Position numbers and translations under genes: made by a program
Notes under the pieces: generated by a model
Database searches by the model: none
Seen by the model: the letters and a program-made list of their open reading frames with translations, nothing else
What the model was told of the DNA's origin: nothing
Origin: Corticium candelabrum
Lineage: Eukaryota > Porifera > Homoscleromorpha > Homosclerophorida > Plakinidae
Direction: 5' to 3'
DNA length: 64,000 bases
NCBI RefSeq assembly: GCF_963422355.1
Contig: NC_085085.1
Coordinates: 12,467,985 to 12,531,984, forward strand
In this document: positions 12,280-24,602 of the stretch, piece after piece
Numbering within the stretch: position 1 is the first letter of the stretch
Layout of the letters: each line of letters starts with the position of its first letter

Positions 12280-12735
12280 GCATACCGTCCGATGTCAGGA
12301 ACGGGTCCGTTTAAATTCGGTGGAGATACCGTCCGATGTCCCGTTGAATGTCGCCAGGAAGACAAATGAAGTCACGTGCAGTTAGACGTAGTCACGGCTC
12401 GTCTGATCTTGCCCTTTTCGACGTCGTCGGCAAGAAACGACACGATCGGCGCCTACCGTTCGACGTCAGGAACGGGCAGTCTAAATTCGGTGGAGATACG
12501 ATGCGCCGTTCCAGAGATACTCGCGCGCGAGCGGAAGCGAGTGCGATCGGCAGAAAATCGCGTCGTCGTGGGAGAAGTCAGGAAGACGACCGCAATTTCA
12601 CTTTCGACGCGAATGAATTCGGCGTGCGCAAGCCAAATTCGGCTGAGATCGGACTCGCCTATTTTGAGAAACGCTCCAACAGACGGACAGACAGACAGAC
12701 AGACACCTCTGCTTTATTTAAACATATATAAATAG
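12280..12735 (+). repeat. GC-rich dispersed repeat, copy R2 (with a partial copy at its left)
   Basis: The main copy at about 12395-12735 matches 26325-26702 closely: TCTAAATTCGGTGGAGATAC, GCGAGTGCGATCGGCAG, GAATTCGGCGTGCGC. It ends in (ACAG)n, then CACCTCTGCTTTATTTA. A partial repeat of the TACCGTCCGATGTC block lies at 12280-12345. A SINE-like or LINE-derived non-autonomous element is likely. Confidence 0.6.
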
Positions 12736-12802
12736 TATATATAGATAGTACGGCTCCGGTTTGGTTCTTTTTAATCAACTAAAATTTAGATTTGAGTGCA
12801 AG

Positions 12803-13334
12803 TCGAACAATAGATGCAGTGTGGGAAAATTACCAGATCTTGGTATCCCGGGCACATACAAACATGGAAATAATACCTTCGAAACGCACGTGAGGAGGTG
12901 GAGGCACTGGTGCATTCTAACAGTCAGAATGATGCTCATACGTTGGAACGAGCAGCTTCTGGAATATTACATATGTAGACTCCACCCCAGTCGGACAGGG
13001 CCCATCCTATTCTGCTAAAGAGTAGATGTAATCACCTTAATTGCATTCCTTAGACTAGACTAGACAGCCAATTAGTTCTCAATGACGTCTCCAGAGTCAC
13101 AAGCGACCTCAATTCACAGCCTTTAGAAGACATCCGCACCTACTTTTGTCAGTAGAATTTCTGCAGCTATTTTAGAATGCCATCACAAGCTTGTAATGAG
13201 TGTTTACATTGTGTTTAGCAGACGTCATTGAAGTAGTTACACTAATTCTGATTTCAATTTCCTATTTTCTCCACTAGACAGCCCAAACTGACAAAGTCTA
13301 CACAAACAATTCCCACGCTGCATCTATTGTTCGA
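12803..13334. mobile_element. MITE-like insertion downstream of copy 2
   Basis: The ends are 25-bp inverted repeats with one mismatch; the outer parts are TCGAACAATAGATGCAG on the left and CTGCATCTATTGTTCGA on the right. The insertion lies in the duplicated 3' flank. In copy 1 the same flank (around position 35) runs through without it, so it inserted after that duplication. No transposase is encoded. Confidence 0.7.
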
Positions 13335-13823
13335 ATGGAATTTTTTTAGTTTACAATTCTTAATTTGTGACATCGCGACTGAGATTCTGCGTTTTCTCAG
13401 GCCAATGAAGACGTCATCAGACTGCCAGAGGCGCGCGATAGCAATAATTCGGATAACAGAATTTCGGAATACATGCACAGAGCGGTCTACATGCAAGAAG
13501 TAAAGATCAAATTTGTACTACAGCTAGCGCTAGAAACTGTTTAATTAATTAATTAATTAAAAACTAGGAGACTTTGCCAGAAGCAGTTGACTACTTAATT
13601 CATGCAACTTGGGATAAAACACGAGCTAGGACTCATTAGAGTAGACCGGCGCTAGCAAATTAATGCAGTGGCCTAATTATACAGGCTGTCAATATGTAAT
13701 TTAAACCGTTTAATTAATTAACTTAAAACATACATCCATATGCTTATAATCCGTAATGCTAGCTAGATTTATACGGCAACTCCCAAAAACAATTCCCGCA
13801 GAACACATAGCACAATAGATATG

Positions 13824-14127
13824 TCACAATGCTTCTTCAACTGCTCGTCCGAGATAGCCGATTGTTGCGTCTTCAGCAGCAGCCTGTGCATGCCATCTGG
13901 TCAGAATCTGAAAACACTGCTCTCTGACACTTTTCAACCTCTCGACTGTCTCATCTACCTCTACGTTCAAAGCGGCAGCCAAAAATGTCAAGTTAAGAGA
14001 AGGATTCTCTGCAAGCTGTTTGGCCAGTAGATTAATATGTTTCTTTGAGACAGGTACAGGTTCTTCAAGAGACTCGAGTAGCAGTGCTAAATTTAAACAA
14101 CAAATATCAGTATTAAAGTCACTATGT

Positions 14128-14185
<58 letters not shown>

Positions 14186-17100
14186 ACATCATACTAGATG
14201 TTAATCATATGGTCTAAGTAAAGTTGTCAAGTCAGTCTAACTGACAATATCAACAGTATTTATTTTGATAATACCAATTTACACAGAGAACATGCTTTTG
14301 AAATATTAAAATCTACTGATCAAGCAGAGAAATAATTAATGACAAGCCAACTTAGGTTGCAATCATACTTGCTATTCTGCAAATTTAAAGCGGTCTATAA
14401 AAATAATTAATTAAACATAAAATAAAGCTGTGGCCAACAATGGCTGACTACCACGTACAGCCCAAATCTCAGTAGTGTACCTTGCTGAGGTAGAATAGTT
14501 TTCGAACTACCAGAATCTGGCTCCTGTCTTAAATGTTGAGATGCAATCACATCAGGATCCGCAAAGTCACATAAAACTACGTCATCTACATAATGGCAAA
14601 CACCGTTTGTGTAGTTACACATTTCCTCTACGTGAGCTTCAGTCTGTGTTGCCGATAGAACTGAATTGATAGACGTAATCAGTGACTTCATGAGATTATC
14701 CTTGTTCTGCTCAGATGCAGAGAGTCGAAATTGATATAGACACTTTGCAGCAGCTAAACCTTGTCGCCTTAATTTATTGACGGCTTCATCATAATGAAAA
14801 ACGCGCATATCATTGTCATCAACTTTGTTGACAATGTGCTTTTTTAGGCAAGTGACATGTGGGCAGAGATGACCACAACTGAACGTGAGATTTTTAAATT
14901 TTTGTTTTGAAATTTCGGCAACAACGCCAAACAGCCATAATATCAATTTCTTTTCATCATTACTATCACTGAAACACAATGCACAAAACATAATAAAAAA
15001 TAACTCAATCATGCTCCTCTAATCATTTACGTACCTCAGCTGGTGCTGTACAACAATCCGGTTTGCCAATGGTTTGATAATAAAGCGAATGCCCAAGTTT
15101 TGGGCCATTAGACAAGCTCTCTTTGATAGGAAAGGCAGACGGCCACGCTTGAGACTCTGTTGCAACTCTGTCTGTTGCTGCATGTGAGTAAGAAGTCGCA
15201 CAATGAGATGCAAATATAGCCAAGGAGGTAGAAAATCAGCAAAGTCAAAGTAGAATTTTTTTTCCCAGTTGTGCAACAACTCTTCAAGATTAGGATGGTC
15301 TTCTGGGAGTCGACAAGGTACAAGATATATCTCTGCATGCATGTCTGTTAGATGTTGGTCAGTTTGCTGCTGTTCAGATTCATCACGACTGGTTTCCAGT
15401 GTCACTTGTTTCATTTGTTCTGTTAGCTGCTTTGTATCAGGAGATAAAGAGATTTGCCTGTGCAACAGCTTACAGATAAATCCTAGTGCTTGGAATAGAA
15501 GACATAGTATGCGAACGTCACTGTCAGAAAATTTATGAAGGTCATGCATGATGTGGTGCATGAGCTTCTGTGTCAGAATTCCTTTGTTTTCAAGAATAAG
15601 CCAATCAGAACGATAACTTAAATCTCGCTTACTTTCGTTTGGTAATTTGACAAGAAGAGTCATCAGGTCAACAAGCCATTGTGGATTAGGAATTACAAAC
15701 TCTTCAAGAGACTTTTTCATTTCTTCATCTAATCCTTGCATTGAAGCTAAAACAGAAAAATGACACTTAGATAATCGTAACATAATGTGTATGAAACGTA
15801 CTAGCTGCAACAAAAAGTAAAGTGCATGTGTCAAGTTCACACAATGTGTTCTGACCCAAAGTAAGTTGTGTGAACTGCATACCCTATTATCGAGACATAA
15901 ATCAAGACATACAAATATCTATTGGAAGACTTACCAGGTACAACAATAAGTCCAACATCATGGAAAAATGTACTCATTGTCTGGAATGGACCTTTATGCA
16001 CATCAACATTGCATTGGGCTGCAATTTCTTTCATTTCGTCAAAAGGTAACAAACACCGAGGTTCACTAGCTGAATGTTCCATCTTGTCAAATAAAGACTG
16101 TTGATGAAATTTCAAAATTTTTTCTTCAAATTGAAGCCATGACAAAGGAATATCTTCTTTCATGTAGCTTCTTGCTAAAGCTGCCTTTACTATAGCCTTT
16201 CGTAGCACACAAACATTTCTGTCTTGAAAGTCAGGACAGGAATTCTCAACTCGAGCTAAAAGTTCATCATTATCCTCGTCATCATCAACTGGGACATATT
16301 CAATGTGACAAGCAAACTCCTCTGATTTCTGATAGCATTTGTCAATTTGGTTTATTGCCATCTTCACACGATCTTCTGTTGCTTTCTCGCTATCCTTGTG
16401 AGTGCCAACAAAGAATAGTCGCACTGGTTCAGGTTCCAAAGAAGTATGAGCATGAACTGACGCAACCCACATATGAATACGTTGCAAGTCTGCATCAGTA
16501 ATTCCTTTGTCAGTCAACTTGGCTAGATCGAACACAATAAGATAAATAGCCCGTCTGGTGAGAAAGATGTGATGCATAGGCTCATACAGAGGTTGACCTG
16601 CAAAATCCCAAACACTTAGTTTGACTGTTTCATCATCCTGAGAGCCACTCAATTGCCAGTGCTTCTTCAATTTCGGCATTGGCAATTCACTAAAGTCATG
16701 CTGCAATAGTTCTGGTTCAGATCTTCTCTTTCTTCGTTTTTTCCTTTTCTTGGTTACAGGAACCTCATCATCGTAAGATCTACTGTAAATATGTAGTTGA
16801 GGCTCATCAGAAAAACGCACTCGATTACCCTTGTATGGTTGTGGCCTCTCTACTGAAAGGTAGCGTCTGTCATCTTTTGCAATTCTACGTTGAGTCACAT
16901 AACTTTCTTGTGCAGACCCTTTTATCAAAGCAGCTGGTGGTACTGCAAATCGTGGTACAGTTTTTACATCAGCTAACGTTGATGGTCTTCCTTGTGCTTG
17001 TGTTTCTGTTCTTGTTACAGTATGACTTGCCTCTAATCTGCTTGCTGACTTCTGATCATCACCTTGTAAACGTAATTCCTCTATCGGTACACGAGAACGT

Positions 17101-20100
17101 GGTTTAGTAGAAGCAATCTCATCTTGCTTGACACGTTTTACAATTTCCTGAGCTATTTTGTCATTGAAATCTGAGTGAGGCACATCCATCACCTTCCACA
17201 CCGTGTCACTCACAGGTTCTACATCAGGAGTGCTGATTAGCCTTGTGTCAATGCCCTCCGTACAAGCCAGATCATCTATAAATTCCTGACCAGTAAGATA
17301 TCGAAAGAGAGAAGTTTTGCCAACTCGAGCATCTCCTAGCAGCATAAGCTTGATTCTGTGTGGCCTGGTTTTCCCATCTCGTAAAGCTGCTCTAAAATGG
17401 CGAATAGCTGCTTTTCCTCGAGATCGAATTTCTGGAGGAACTAAAATCATTGAAAATCATAAACAAATTCACAACAATATTCATAAACATAACATACTTT
17501 CAGACGTCACTTCTGCTGCAGTAAAACCACTCTAAGCATAAGTAACAAAACAAACGATGATTTAAAAGTTAACAATAATGCACAGATCACACCAAACTAT
17601 ATTTTACAGCATTTCTGATAGACAAATCTGCTCCTGAGTTGCAGATCTTCTCACACACAGATTCATGACCTTTCTTCTTGGCAAGATGCAGAGGAGTGTT
17701 TTTATCCTGAATCAAATAGCTTGCTACACACAAAATTACTTACATTAATAAAATCACTTACACTGTTTTGAACATTCACAGTTGCTTTGTTTGCAATGAG
17801 AACATCAACAACGTCCTCTTTATTGTACAAAGCTGCCCAGTGAAGAGGTCTGTAGCCATTCTTAACAAACAATCAAAAGATTAGCTCCCAATCCCTCACT
17901 TAATAAAAAATTCATTATTTTACAAGCAAAAAATCCAAGCATGACAAGTACGAGTTGAGACTAACAAACTACTGTACTCCTGCAAATAGAGCTCCACAAG
18001 TTCGTTTTTCAGTCCTCTGGCCAGAGTGGCATTATTTAACTAAGCATACGGCTCTGACATTCTCTTGCTCTGCAGTCATATTTCAGGTCATCGTAACAGC
18101 AAACATACATTCCATTTTGACATAATGTACATCTCAAGTATATTCAATGTCAATTGCACTAAGATCACAGCTCTCTTAGCCTGTGGCGTGTATCCCTGCT
18201 CATCGTCAGGCAGCATAGTGCACGTATTGTTCAGTTCCAGCATTTCGTTCTTGAGTTTGTCATGTCCTTGAAGGCAAGGTCAAATGATTAGTACTCCAAG
18301 GGGACTTTAATCATGCAAGCATGGGATTATATTATTTAGATTGACAGTCTCCATTAGCTTCTATTCTCAAGCATGAGGTGCAACTAGAGCTCTATTGTCA
18401 AAAAATTGGTATTATAATAAACAATGTAAATTCACAAAAACTCAAGCATATCCTACTTACTTTGGCAACTGAATCAACATTTGCTTTTTGTCTGATGAGA
18501 TATTGTGCAATTCGTTGAAATCCAAGCTTGCTGGCAATGTGAAGTGGTGTGTACTTATTCTAGCATTCATTAAAACAACATCAATCAACTAGCCAGTCTG
18601 CATACTCACGAAGCATTACACAGTTGATAAATTTACCTCTCCACAATCTGGCTCATCAACAGGCACTTTCCACTTTTCAACAAGCCATTGCACTATGTCA
18701 AGATGGCCACCATTCATACCATTCACAGCACAAAAGAGAGGAGTCCATCCATTCTAAATAACAATTGTAGGTTTGCTGTTAGTAGCCATGAATAGACTGT
18801 GCCTACCTTAGCGCTTGCAAGCAACATTTCCTTTTGACGCTCGCTGTCTGCTGCCTCCAAAAGAGCTTGGCAGCTACGCACACTGCCAACTTTGCAAGCC
18901 AGATGCAAAGCCAACCAACCTTCCTACGTAAGGAAATCTCATCTTGCCAATTGCAACATGCAACAAACTTCTAACTGCACTGTCAATTCATATCAGACCT
19001 CAGTAGCAACAAAAATATCAGCCTTGCATTCGATAAGAAATTTCAGCACATCTACTTTCTGGCTATTCACGGCACAGTGGATAGGTGTCCATCCCTAGAA
19101 TAGATAAAAGAAACGAGATTTATAATTTAGTTAATGATGCAGATGTGTTTGTTTGCATTATTGCTGGCTAGTGAACAGTGCTGTAAAAGGCAACAACCTG
19201 CCATAATACCAAGAGACACCCTACTAATTCACTGTACTATCCCTAGTCGCTTCAATGCCTCGAGTAATGAAGTTTCTAAACAGCCCAAGTTCCATTTACC
19301 AGTAATTTGCAACCCAAAAACATGAGCAGTTGCATTAAACAACTATTATATAAGCGTTCATGGCCATATTAAAATCTATCCTTAGAACTTAATTAATTTC
19401 ATATCAGAATTTCACAACTAGACAAGTTGTCTACTTCCTCTTACCAAACCAACACTCAAACAATTAATAAAGTTAATTTAATTTAAATGAGAGTGAAATT
19501 GAAAAACCAATTGATTGATTATTTAAATTTGAAATGCAAGATTCAATTAAGTAGTAACATTACTGAATTTCACCTTTAGAGTTTGTGCGTTAATGTCCAG
19601 TCGGCGTGTTTCAATAATCATCTTGACCATTTCTACTGTTCCACTAGACGCTGCTGAATGCAAGACAGAGTTGTGTTCCTGTCAATTAAATCACATATAG
19701 CTAACCTAGGTAGAACATCTTGCATTTTAAGAACTTACTCTCGTTAGCAGAGTAGGATCTGCACCCTTCTCTAGTAGCAGCCGTATGAACTCAGAACTAG
19801 GACACTTGGTAGCCCAATGGAGGGCGGTCCAACCACCTTTCGCTTTCACGTTCAACCATGAGAGTTTTGGAAAACTCAAAATCTTTTTTAATCCAGGCAG
19901 ATCTGCCGCTAGCACTGCCTCATGCAATGGTGTCTATAACAAACGTACGTAGTATACTACAAATGCATCACCTACGTGGACGACTCTCCACTGATTACTT
20001 TGCCTCCCTTGAACTTGACACGTTTCAAAGGCAAGTGCGGCATGTCGGATTCATCTTCTACTGCAGAATGCAGACTATCTGCTTCAGCATCATTTGATGA

Positions 20101-20109
20101 ATCGCCCAT
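13824..20109 (-). CDS. Copy 2: ankyrin–Roc–COR–Death protein (ROCO family)
   Basis: Complete model of 14 exons: 19999-20109, 19739-19933, 19574-19678, 18999-19094, 18807-18923, 18637-18753, 18461-18559, 17762-17860, 17608-17706, 17498-17531, 15935-17440, 15035-15746, 14481-14968, 13824-14086. They sum to 4041 nt, an exact frame giving 1346 aa. Residues 1-37 are acidic with a basic end (LKRVKFKGGK); about 38-346 are ankyrin repeats. Roc has its P-loop at about 393-401, DFAGQ at 636-640 and THKD at 704-707. COR follows, and a Death domain forms the last ~87 residues. The ~235 residues between P-loop and DFAGQ include a basic cluster KKRKKRRKRR (588-597). GTP-binding motifs are intact. There is no kinase or leucine-rich repeat. 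Nearly identical to copy 1 through the shared exons. A role in cell death or immune signalling is inferred from the domains. Confidence 0.9.
14131..14181. repeat. (TA)n microsatellite in an intron of copy 2
   Basis: The TA run is flanked by GTGACTATA and TATAGTCAC, making a perfect inverted structure. It is absent from the equivalent intron of copy 1. Confidence 0.85.
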
Positions 20110-20121
20110 TTCCAAACGCGT

Positions 20122-20127
20122 CACGTG
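20122..20127. promoter_or_regulatory. E-box CACGTG just upstream of the copy 2 start
   Basis: CACGTG lies 12 bp upstream of the ATG at 20109 and is conserved at the same place in copy 3. The start context is GGAAATGG. Confidence 0.35.
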
Positions 20128-21382
20128 GATGCAGTAATTGCTGCTAATTGGCGCATACGGAAGTCAATAACAACTTTTATCTCTAGCAAACGGCGTAAGC
20201 GCTCGATATGTATTTGAACAGCTAGCTGTACCTATTAGCCAGAGCTGTACCTAGTAGCCTGATTATTAGCGTTCTACAAGGATACTAATACAACCCCGCC
20301 CTCGCCGGATGTTGAAGGCGGGACTCTTGCAATCATGTTGCTAGCCTGTGCAAGTACAAGTATCATGTGTGAATAACACCGTCATGCGCCTCGTCCAGGA
20401 AAGTAACTTCTGAAAGGGTATTTCAAGGTTAGCCTAATAAATATATTTTGTATACCAATTTGTTATTTAGTACAGTGTCTGTCTTGGCCTAAATATTTGT
20501 TAGAAAAATAACGACAAATGGTAAGCCACAAAATTTTTATTGACTAGTTAATTTATTAGTTCACTAATTTAACATGCCAAAATAAAAGTGGACGAAGCAG
20601 ATATACCATTTGCACATACAACAGTGACCGACCATAAAAACAAAACCAGCTCGGTAGCATAACCCAGCTCTCACATAAATTAAAACAATAGCCTGTGTGG
20701 ATAGGTAGTCATTCACTGTGTTATACATAACTTTAGTCTTCTGTCAGGGATGCATTTCACTGTGAAGTCTTAACAAAAAGCATGCACAAAGTACACAGTC
20801 GTGTAACAGACAAACCAATGTCTTTGTTTCCTAGTAAGCAAACACAGAGCAATACGCTTGATCTACCATAAAACTCTACAATTAATTCAGAAGCAAGACA
20901 CTGTTTTATAAGCTCATTGTAATCAACATGTCAACACTCACTTCTTGGTTAGAAACTGAAACATCGTGTGCATGTCAATATATGTTTGTCCAAGGGCGTC
21001 ACATGGGTCCCAAAAGTGGGGGGGCGCAAATTTGAAGCTGAGATATGTGACGTAATTCATGGCGTCATATATATTAAATTCTTCTGTAGTACTACAGTCT
21101 ATGCTGAATCAGCTAATTTAGCTAAAGACAAGCTACACTTCTGTTTAATTAACGTTGAAAATAGAATTGACTCAAAATATAGCAAGCCACGCCCTAAAAA
21201 AGTGGGGGGGCTAGCGCCCTCTCTAGCCCCTAAGACGTGACGCCCTTGGTTTGTCTGACTCACAATCGACAAAAATGACGATGCAAGTTCTTGACTTCGT
21301 AATAAAAGTATAGACACTTAAAGCACTCAACTCTCCTCTCTCTTTCTTCAAAATTGATGACCAGATCCAATCTCACATGCAA
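20128..21382. other. Intergenic segment duplicated with copy 2 (pairs with 33364-34924)
   Basis: Promoter side of copy 2 and 3' flank of the AACS fragment. It holds a stem-loop candidate near 20296-20325 (CCCGCC, 16-base loop, GGCGGG) that is also present in the copy 3 flank near 34112-34140. It is interrupted by the MITE at 20990-21249. No gene seen. Confidence 0.6.
20990..21249. mobile_element. MITE with 5-bp TTTGT target duplication
   Basis: The ends are CCAAGGGCGTCAC and its inverse GTGACGCCCTTGG, flanked by TTTGT on both sides. The copy 3 equivalent (near 34795) reads straight through TTTGCCTGAC with no insertion, so the empty site is visible. Poly-G stretches lie just inside both ends. 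Confidence 0.8.
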
Positions 21383-22085
21383 TCACTGTCTGACAGTCAA
21401 TTCAGGAATATTGTAATACAAGTCCAATGACTCTGGATTAATTAGAGCTCCACGATTGCTTACATCTTGACCAGAGATAATGCGCTTGACAGCAACCTCT
21501 ACTTTCTTGCCACTTACTGTGTATTAACCGTACAAGCAAACATAAGAAAATCATAATCACCAACATCACTTCTACATGAACACTCACAGGAATGGACGTC
21601 GTCTCCAGAACAACACCAGGGACATGCCTAACTGACAGTTGGGTACGAATAGCTGCCTTAACACGACTAACCAAGTCTTGTGAGAACCTAAATCAAGACA
21701 CTGATAAGAATAATATTCTTACCAAAAGGCATCTGACATACGAGTGTCCTTCAACCATTTTCAAAAACAAAACAACTCTCTCCTCTAGTTCTATTAGCTG
21801 AGCAACACACAGAGAGTCTTGAACTTCAGGAAAAGTTTCCACTACACAACAAATCATGGTGTTGCAAATAATATAATGAGATGGTATCTGTGGTTTTAAA
21901 TAACATCGAACCAATGTTGTAAATCTCTGCACTTCCAAACCTAATTCCATTAGGATTTAACGTGCCATCTCTAAATAACAAAGTGATCAACTTAAAACAG
22001 TTACATAGCTAGTTGTTGCATCAAGATTCAAATCATTCCCACCTTCTGCCAAGCATTACTATTCCTCTTGTTTTTGGATTAACTA
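21383..22085 (-). pseudogene. Acetoacetyl-CoA synthetase, duplicated 3' fragment
   Basis: Matches the last five exons of the complete gene at 34925-41118: 21383-~21523, 21588-21687, 21742-21841, 21912-21970, and part of the exon at 22043-~22085. The splice acceptor of the last exon is destroyed: the intact copy has GGTTAG before TACACAG, this copy has GGTTAA. Similarity to the intact gene stops inside exon 15, which marks the duplication breakpoint. The catalytic N-terminal exons are absent, so no enzyme can be made. Confidence 0.85.
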
Positions 22086-22417
22086 GCCCACAACACACAG
22101 TGATCATGGGGAGAACCTTGAGTTTGAAACTCAATAATTATTCTGAAAGCATGATCAACTAGTTCTCCGAAAAGATCAGCGGAGTGGTTTTCATTAATAT
22201 TGTCACTATCAGAATAACTTGAGTCCCTAAGTGCCACGTTCTGAGAATGACTACACGACTGAGCAGAGTCACATAACTGAACAAGGTGGCTAGACTGACA
22301 ACTAGCTATTATAGGATCAACATTGTGAGACACACCCGTGTTTACCCTAGCAAGTCCAACATAATTCCATTGCATAGTAACATACGATGTTAATATCAAA
22401 CCTGTTATTACTTTCAA
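22079..22417 (-). other. Unrecognised open frame next to the breakpoint
   Basis: 112 codons, Ser/Asp/Asn-rich in the middle, immediately upstream of the truncated AACS exon. It is not present at the intact AACS locus. It could be an exon of an unrelated gene joined at the breakpoint or chance coding capacity. I do not recognise it. Confidence 0.2.
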
Positions 22418-22990
22418 AAGGCGTGATGCTATTTACAGTACATCCATGTTCAGTAGCAGCATATACACATTAATTAAGAGTTACACAAAACAAGTTCGCT
22501 AGAGCTGCTATACAAAAGTGATTTCTCCAACCAGTGCTTCTTTTAATATAGTCTACAAAGGTATTTCGACCTTGCAACATGCTTGCAAACGCTCACGAGA
22601 GTCTTGAATTAGACTTATCTGATCATCCTCTCATCAGGAGCCTCAGTGTCGGCATTCGTTGAGTTAGTTTTTATCTATTTATTATCTATTTATTTGTTAA
22701 CTTATTGATTAATTTATTATTTTATTATTATTTTATTTAATTGTGTGGTGTGTGTGTGTGTGTCCGTCATTTCATCTCATTGTCTATGTGCTTGCATGTC
22801 TATCTGTCTGTCAATTTGTCTGTCTACTTGTTTGTCCAGATGTCTATCTGATGGCCTTTTGAAATGATCATTTATTCCATTGTTCTGTTATATTCACATG
22901 TAATTATGTCTGCATGCATGGCTGTACTTGCATATTGTCATTGTAACTGCTCACTTCTCTCCTAAAAATCAATATTTCTACTGCATCTCA
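22418..22990. other. AT-rich spacer
   Basis: Contains TTTATTTA-type simple sequence (22665-22745), a short (GT)n run and scattered CTGTCTGTC repeats. No gene seen. Confidence 0.5.
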
Positions 22991-22991
22991 G

Positions 22992-23302
22992 GATGGCATG
23001 TAGAAGATGGCAATCATGAGGGTCTTCAACCCGACTGCCTCGTCTCACTGACGGCCCCTAAGGAACGTGCTCGTCACTTCCAAGGTCGTTTCCATTTTTT
23101 GGGAGGATGCTTCGTTCAAGCAAAGTGCCATCTTAGTCTACCTCCTTATCCTGCTGTTGAACAATGTGTTGAACTTAAATTCCAAGAACTTTGTGAAGAC
23201 AGACTGTTGATTGGAGTCGATCTTAATGTGCAAGAGTTGGATGCATTGATTGTTACTGTTGGACTGTACAGTACAAGCATGCAGCAGTACAGTGTGTTCT
23301 AA
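22992..23302 (+). pseudogene. NAD(P)H-hydrate epimerase (NAXE) last-exon fragment
   Basis: After an acceptor CATCTCAG the frame encodes the C-terminal part of NAXE/Yje[37 protein letters not shown] repairs hydrated NAD(P)H by epimerising the R form. The rest of the gene, including the nucleotide-binding fold, is not found upstream on the plus strand, and the frame runs past the usual end to a stop at 23302. A fragment left by rearrangement is most likely; the true final exon of a gene with a distant 5' end is possible. Confidence 0.65.
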
Positions 23303-24294
23303 ATTGAAGAAAAATGCGCCTTTCATTTGTTTCCTTAAATGTACAGCGCACATCCTGTGTATGTGTACAATTAAGGTGTTTACTGGTGTTTACTAAAAAT
23401 ATAACTAAAGTCTCTTGCTTTTAGGAGTTCGCTAGCTACCAGACCCTCTCCTGTTTATGTGCCGGGTTCCCATAGTACAGTGCAGAATTGAGCAGTTCAT
23501 AAGGCTTCGATTGATCCTAGGGATTCGATCAACAATGATCATTTGCCAGTTGTATTGACAACAGACAGACAAACAGACAGACAGACGGACGAATGGACAG
23601 ACACACAAACAGAGAGACAGAAGAACTGGGCATGATATCTTGAGAGGGTCAGTCTGGTGCAATGCTAAGCTCAGAATTATCAATAGTATATTTAATAGTT
23701 CTACAAATGCTGTTTTCATCAATGTGCATGAGAACATGTGCAATAGATGAAGAGCACCGCTATCAAAATATTCCAGATCAAAAAAACCTGTTTCATGTCA
23801 ACCAAGAAAACAAAGGTCCATTGGTCAAAGGAAATTAAAATTTGCTATTAATTAAATTCTTAATAAATTAGAAAAGTTAATTAATTAATTAATTAATTAA
23901 TTAAAACTGTATTATCTTTGTTTCACATTCCACCACTTACGTCACAAGCAAACGAAGTGGAAACGTTGGGTGCATGGGTGTGTGTGAACTACCTTAGGCA
24001 ATAGCAGTCCTGCTCATATAGGTCATATTGGGCTGTGAAGAGATTCTGATTTCAGTTGACAATGTATTTATAGCAAATAAAAAATAAAATAAAAAAATCT
24101 TAAATGTTTTGTCCATAACCCTTAACAAGTACATCGTGTACTCCACAAACGATCCTTCATGTACAGTATATGCATGTGTTCTTGCTACACCTAAAAATGA
24201 ACAAATTTACATTCTAATACGTACATGCATTATTACTAAATCAGCAAGTAAATTCTACATTCATACTCCTTCCTGTCACTTGTTATTCTAACAT
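23303..24294. other. Spacer with simple repeats
   Basis: A purine-rich (ACAG)n-like block at 23560-23625 and (TTAA)n around 23877-23905. An open minus frame through the ACAG block is an artefact of the repeat. No gene seen. Confidence 0.5.
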
Positions 24295-24602
24295 TTAGTA
24301 TTGTGGCATCACCTGCTTCACAACTTCTTCTCCAAATACCTCATTTGCCCATCTTCTCTGTTCTTGTTTAATCAATGCTTCAATCAGCAATCGACGAGGC
24401 ACATTATTACCAAGGTCACTATGCCACTTCTCCAACATAGCTTGAGCTTGAAGAAAGCGAGTAGCGTGTTGACATTCTATGGTGGCAATCTCACCTAATA
24501 GTGTGAAGTGGTCTGGATCTAAATATAAAGCAAACTCTTTCCAGCAGCTTTGTATGAGGATGGCAAGATCACGTAACTCCTTCCTTGTCACATTCTCATC
24601 AG
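24295..24602 (-). CDS. Death-domain exon assigned to copy 3
   Basis: Acceptor TTTTTAG, then about 102 codons to a TAA stop: ELRDLAILIQSCWKEF, HFTLLGEIATIE, AQAMLEKWHSD, RRLLIEALI, then ANEVFGEEVV. This is the six-helix Death pattern, with LEKWHS matching the conserved Trp region. It starts in phase 1, exactly what the preceding COR exon of copy 3 needs. Alternatively it is an orphan exon of another gene broken by transposons. Confidence 0.7.
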
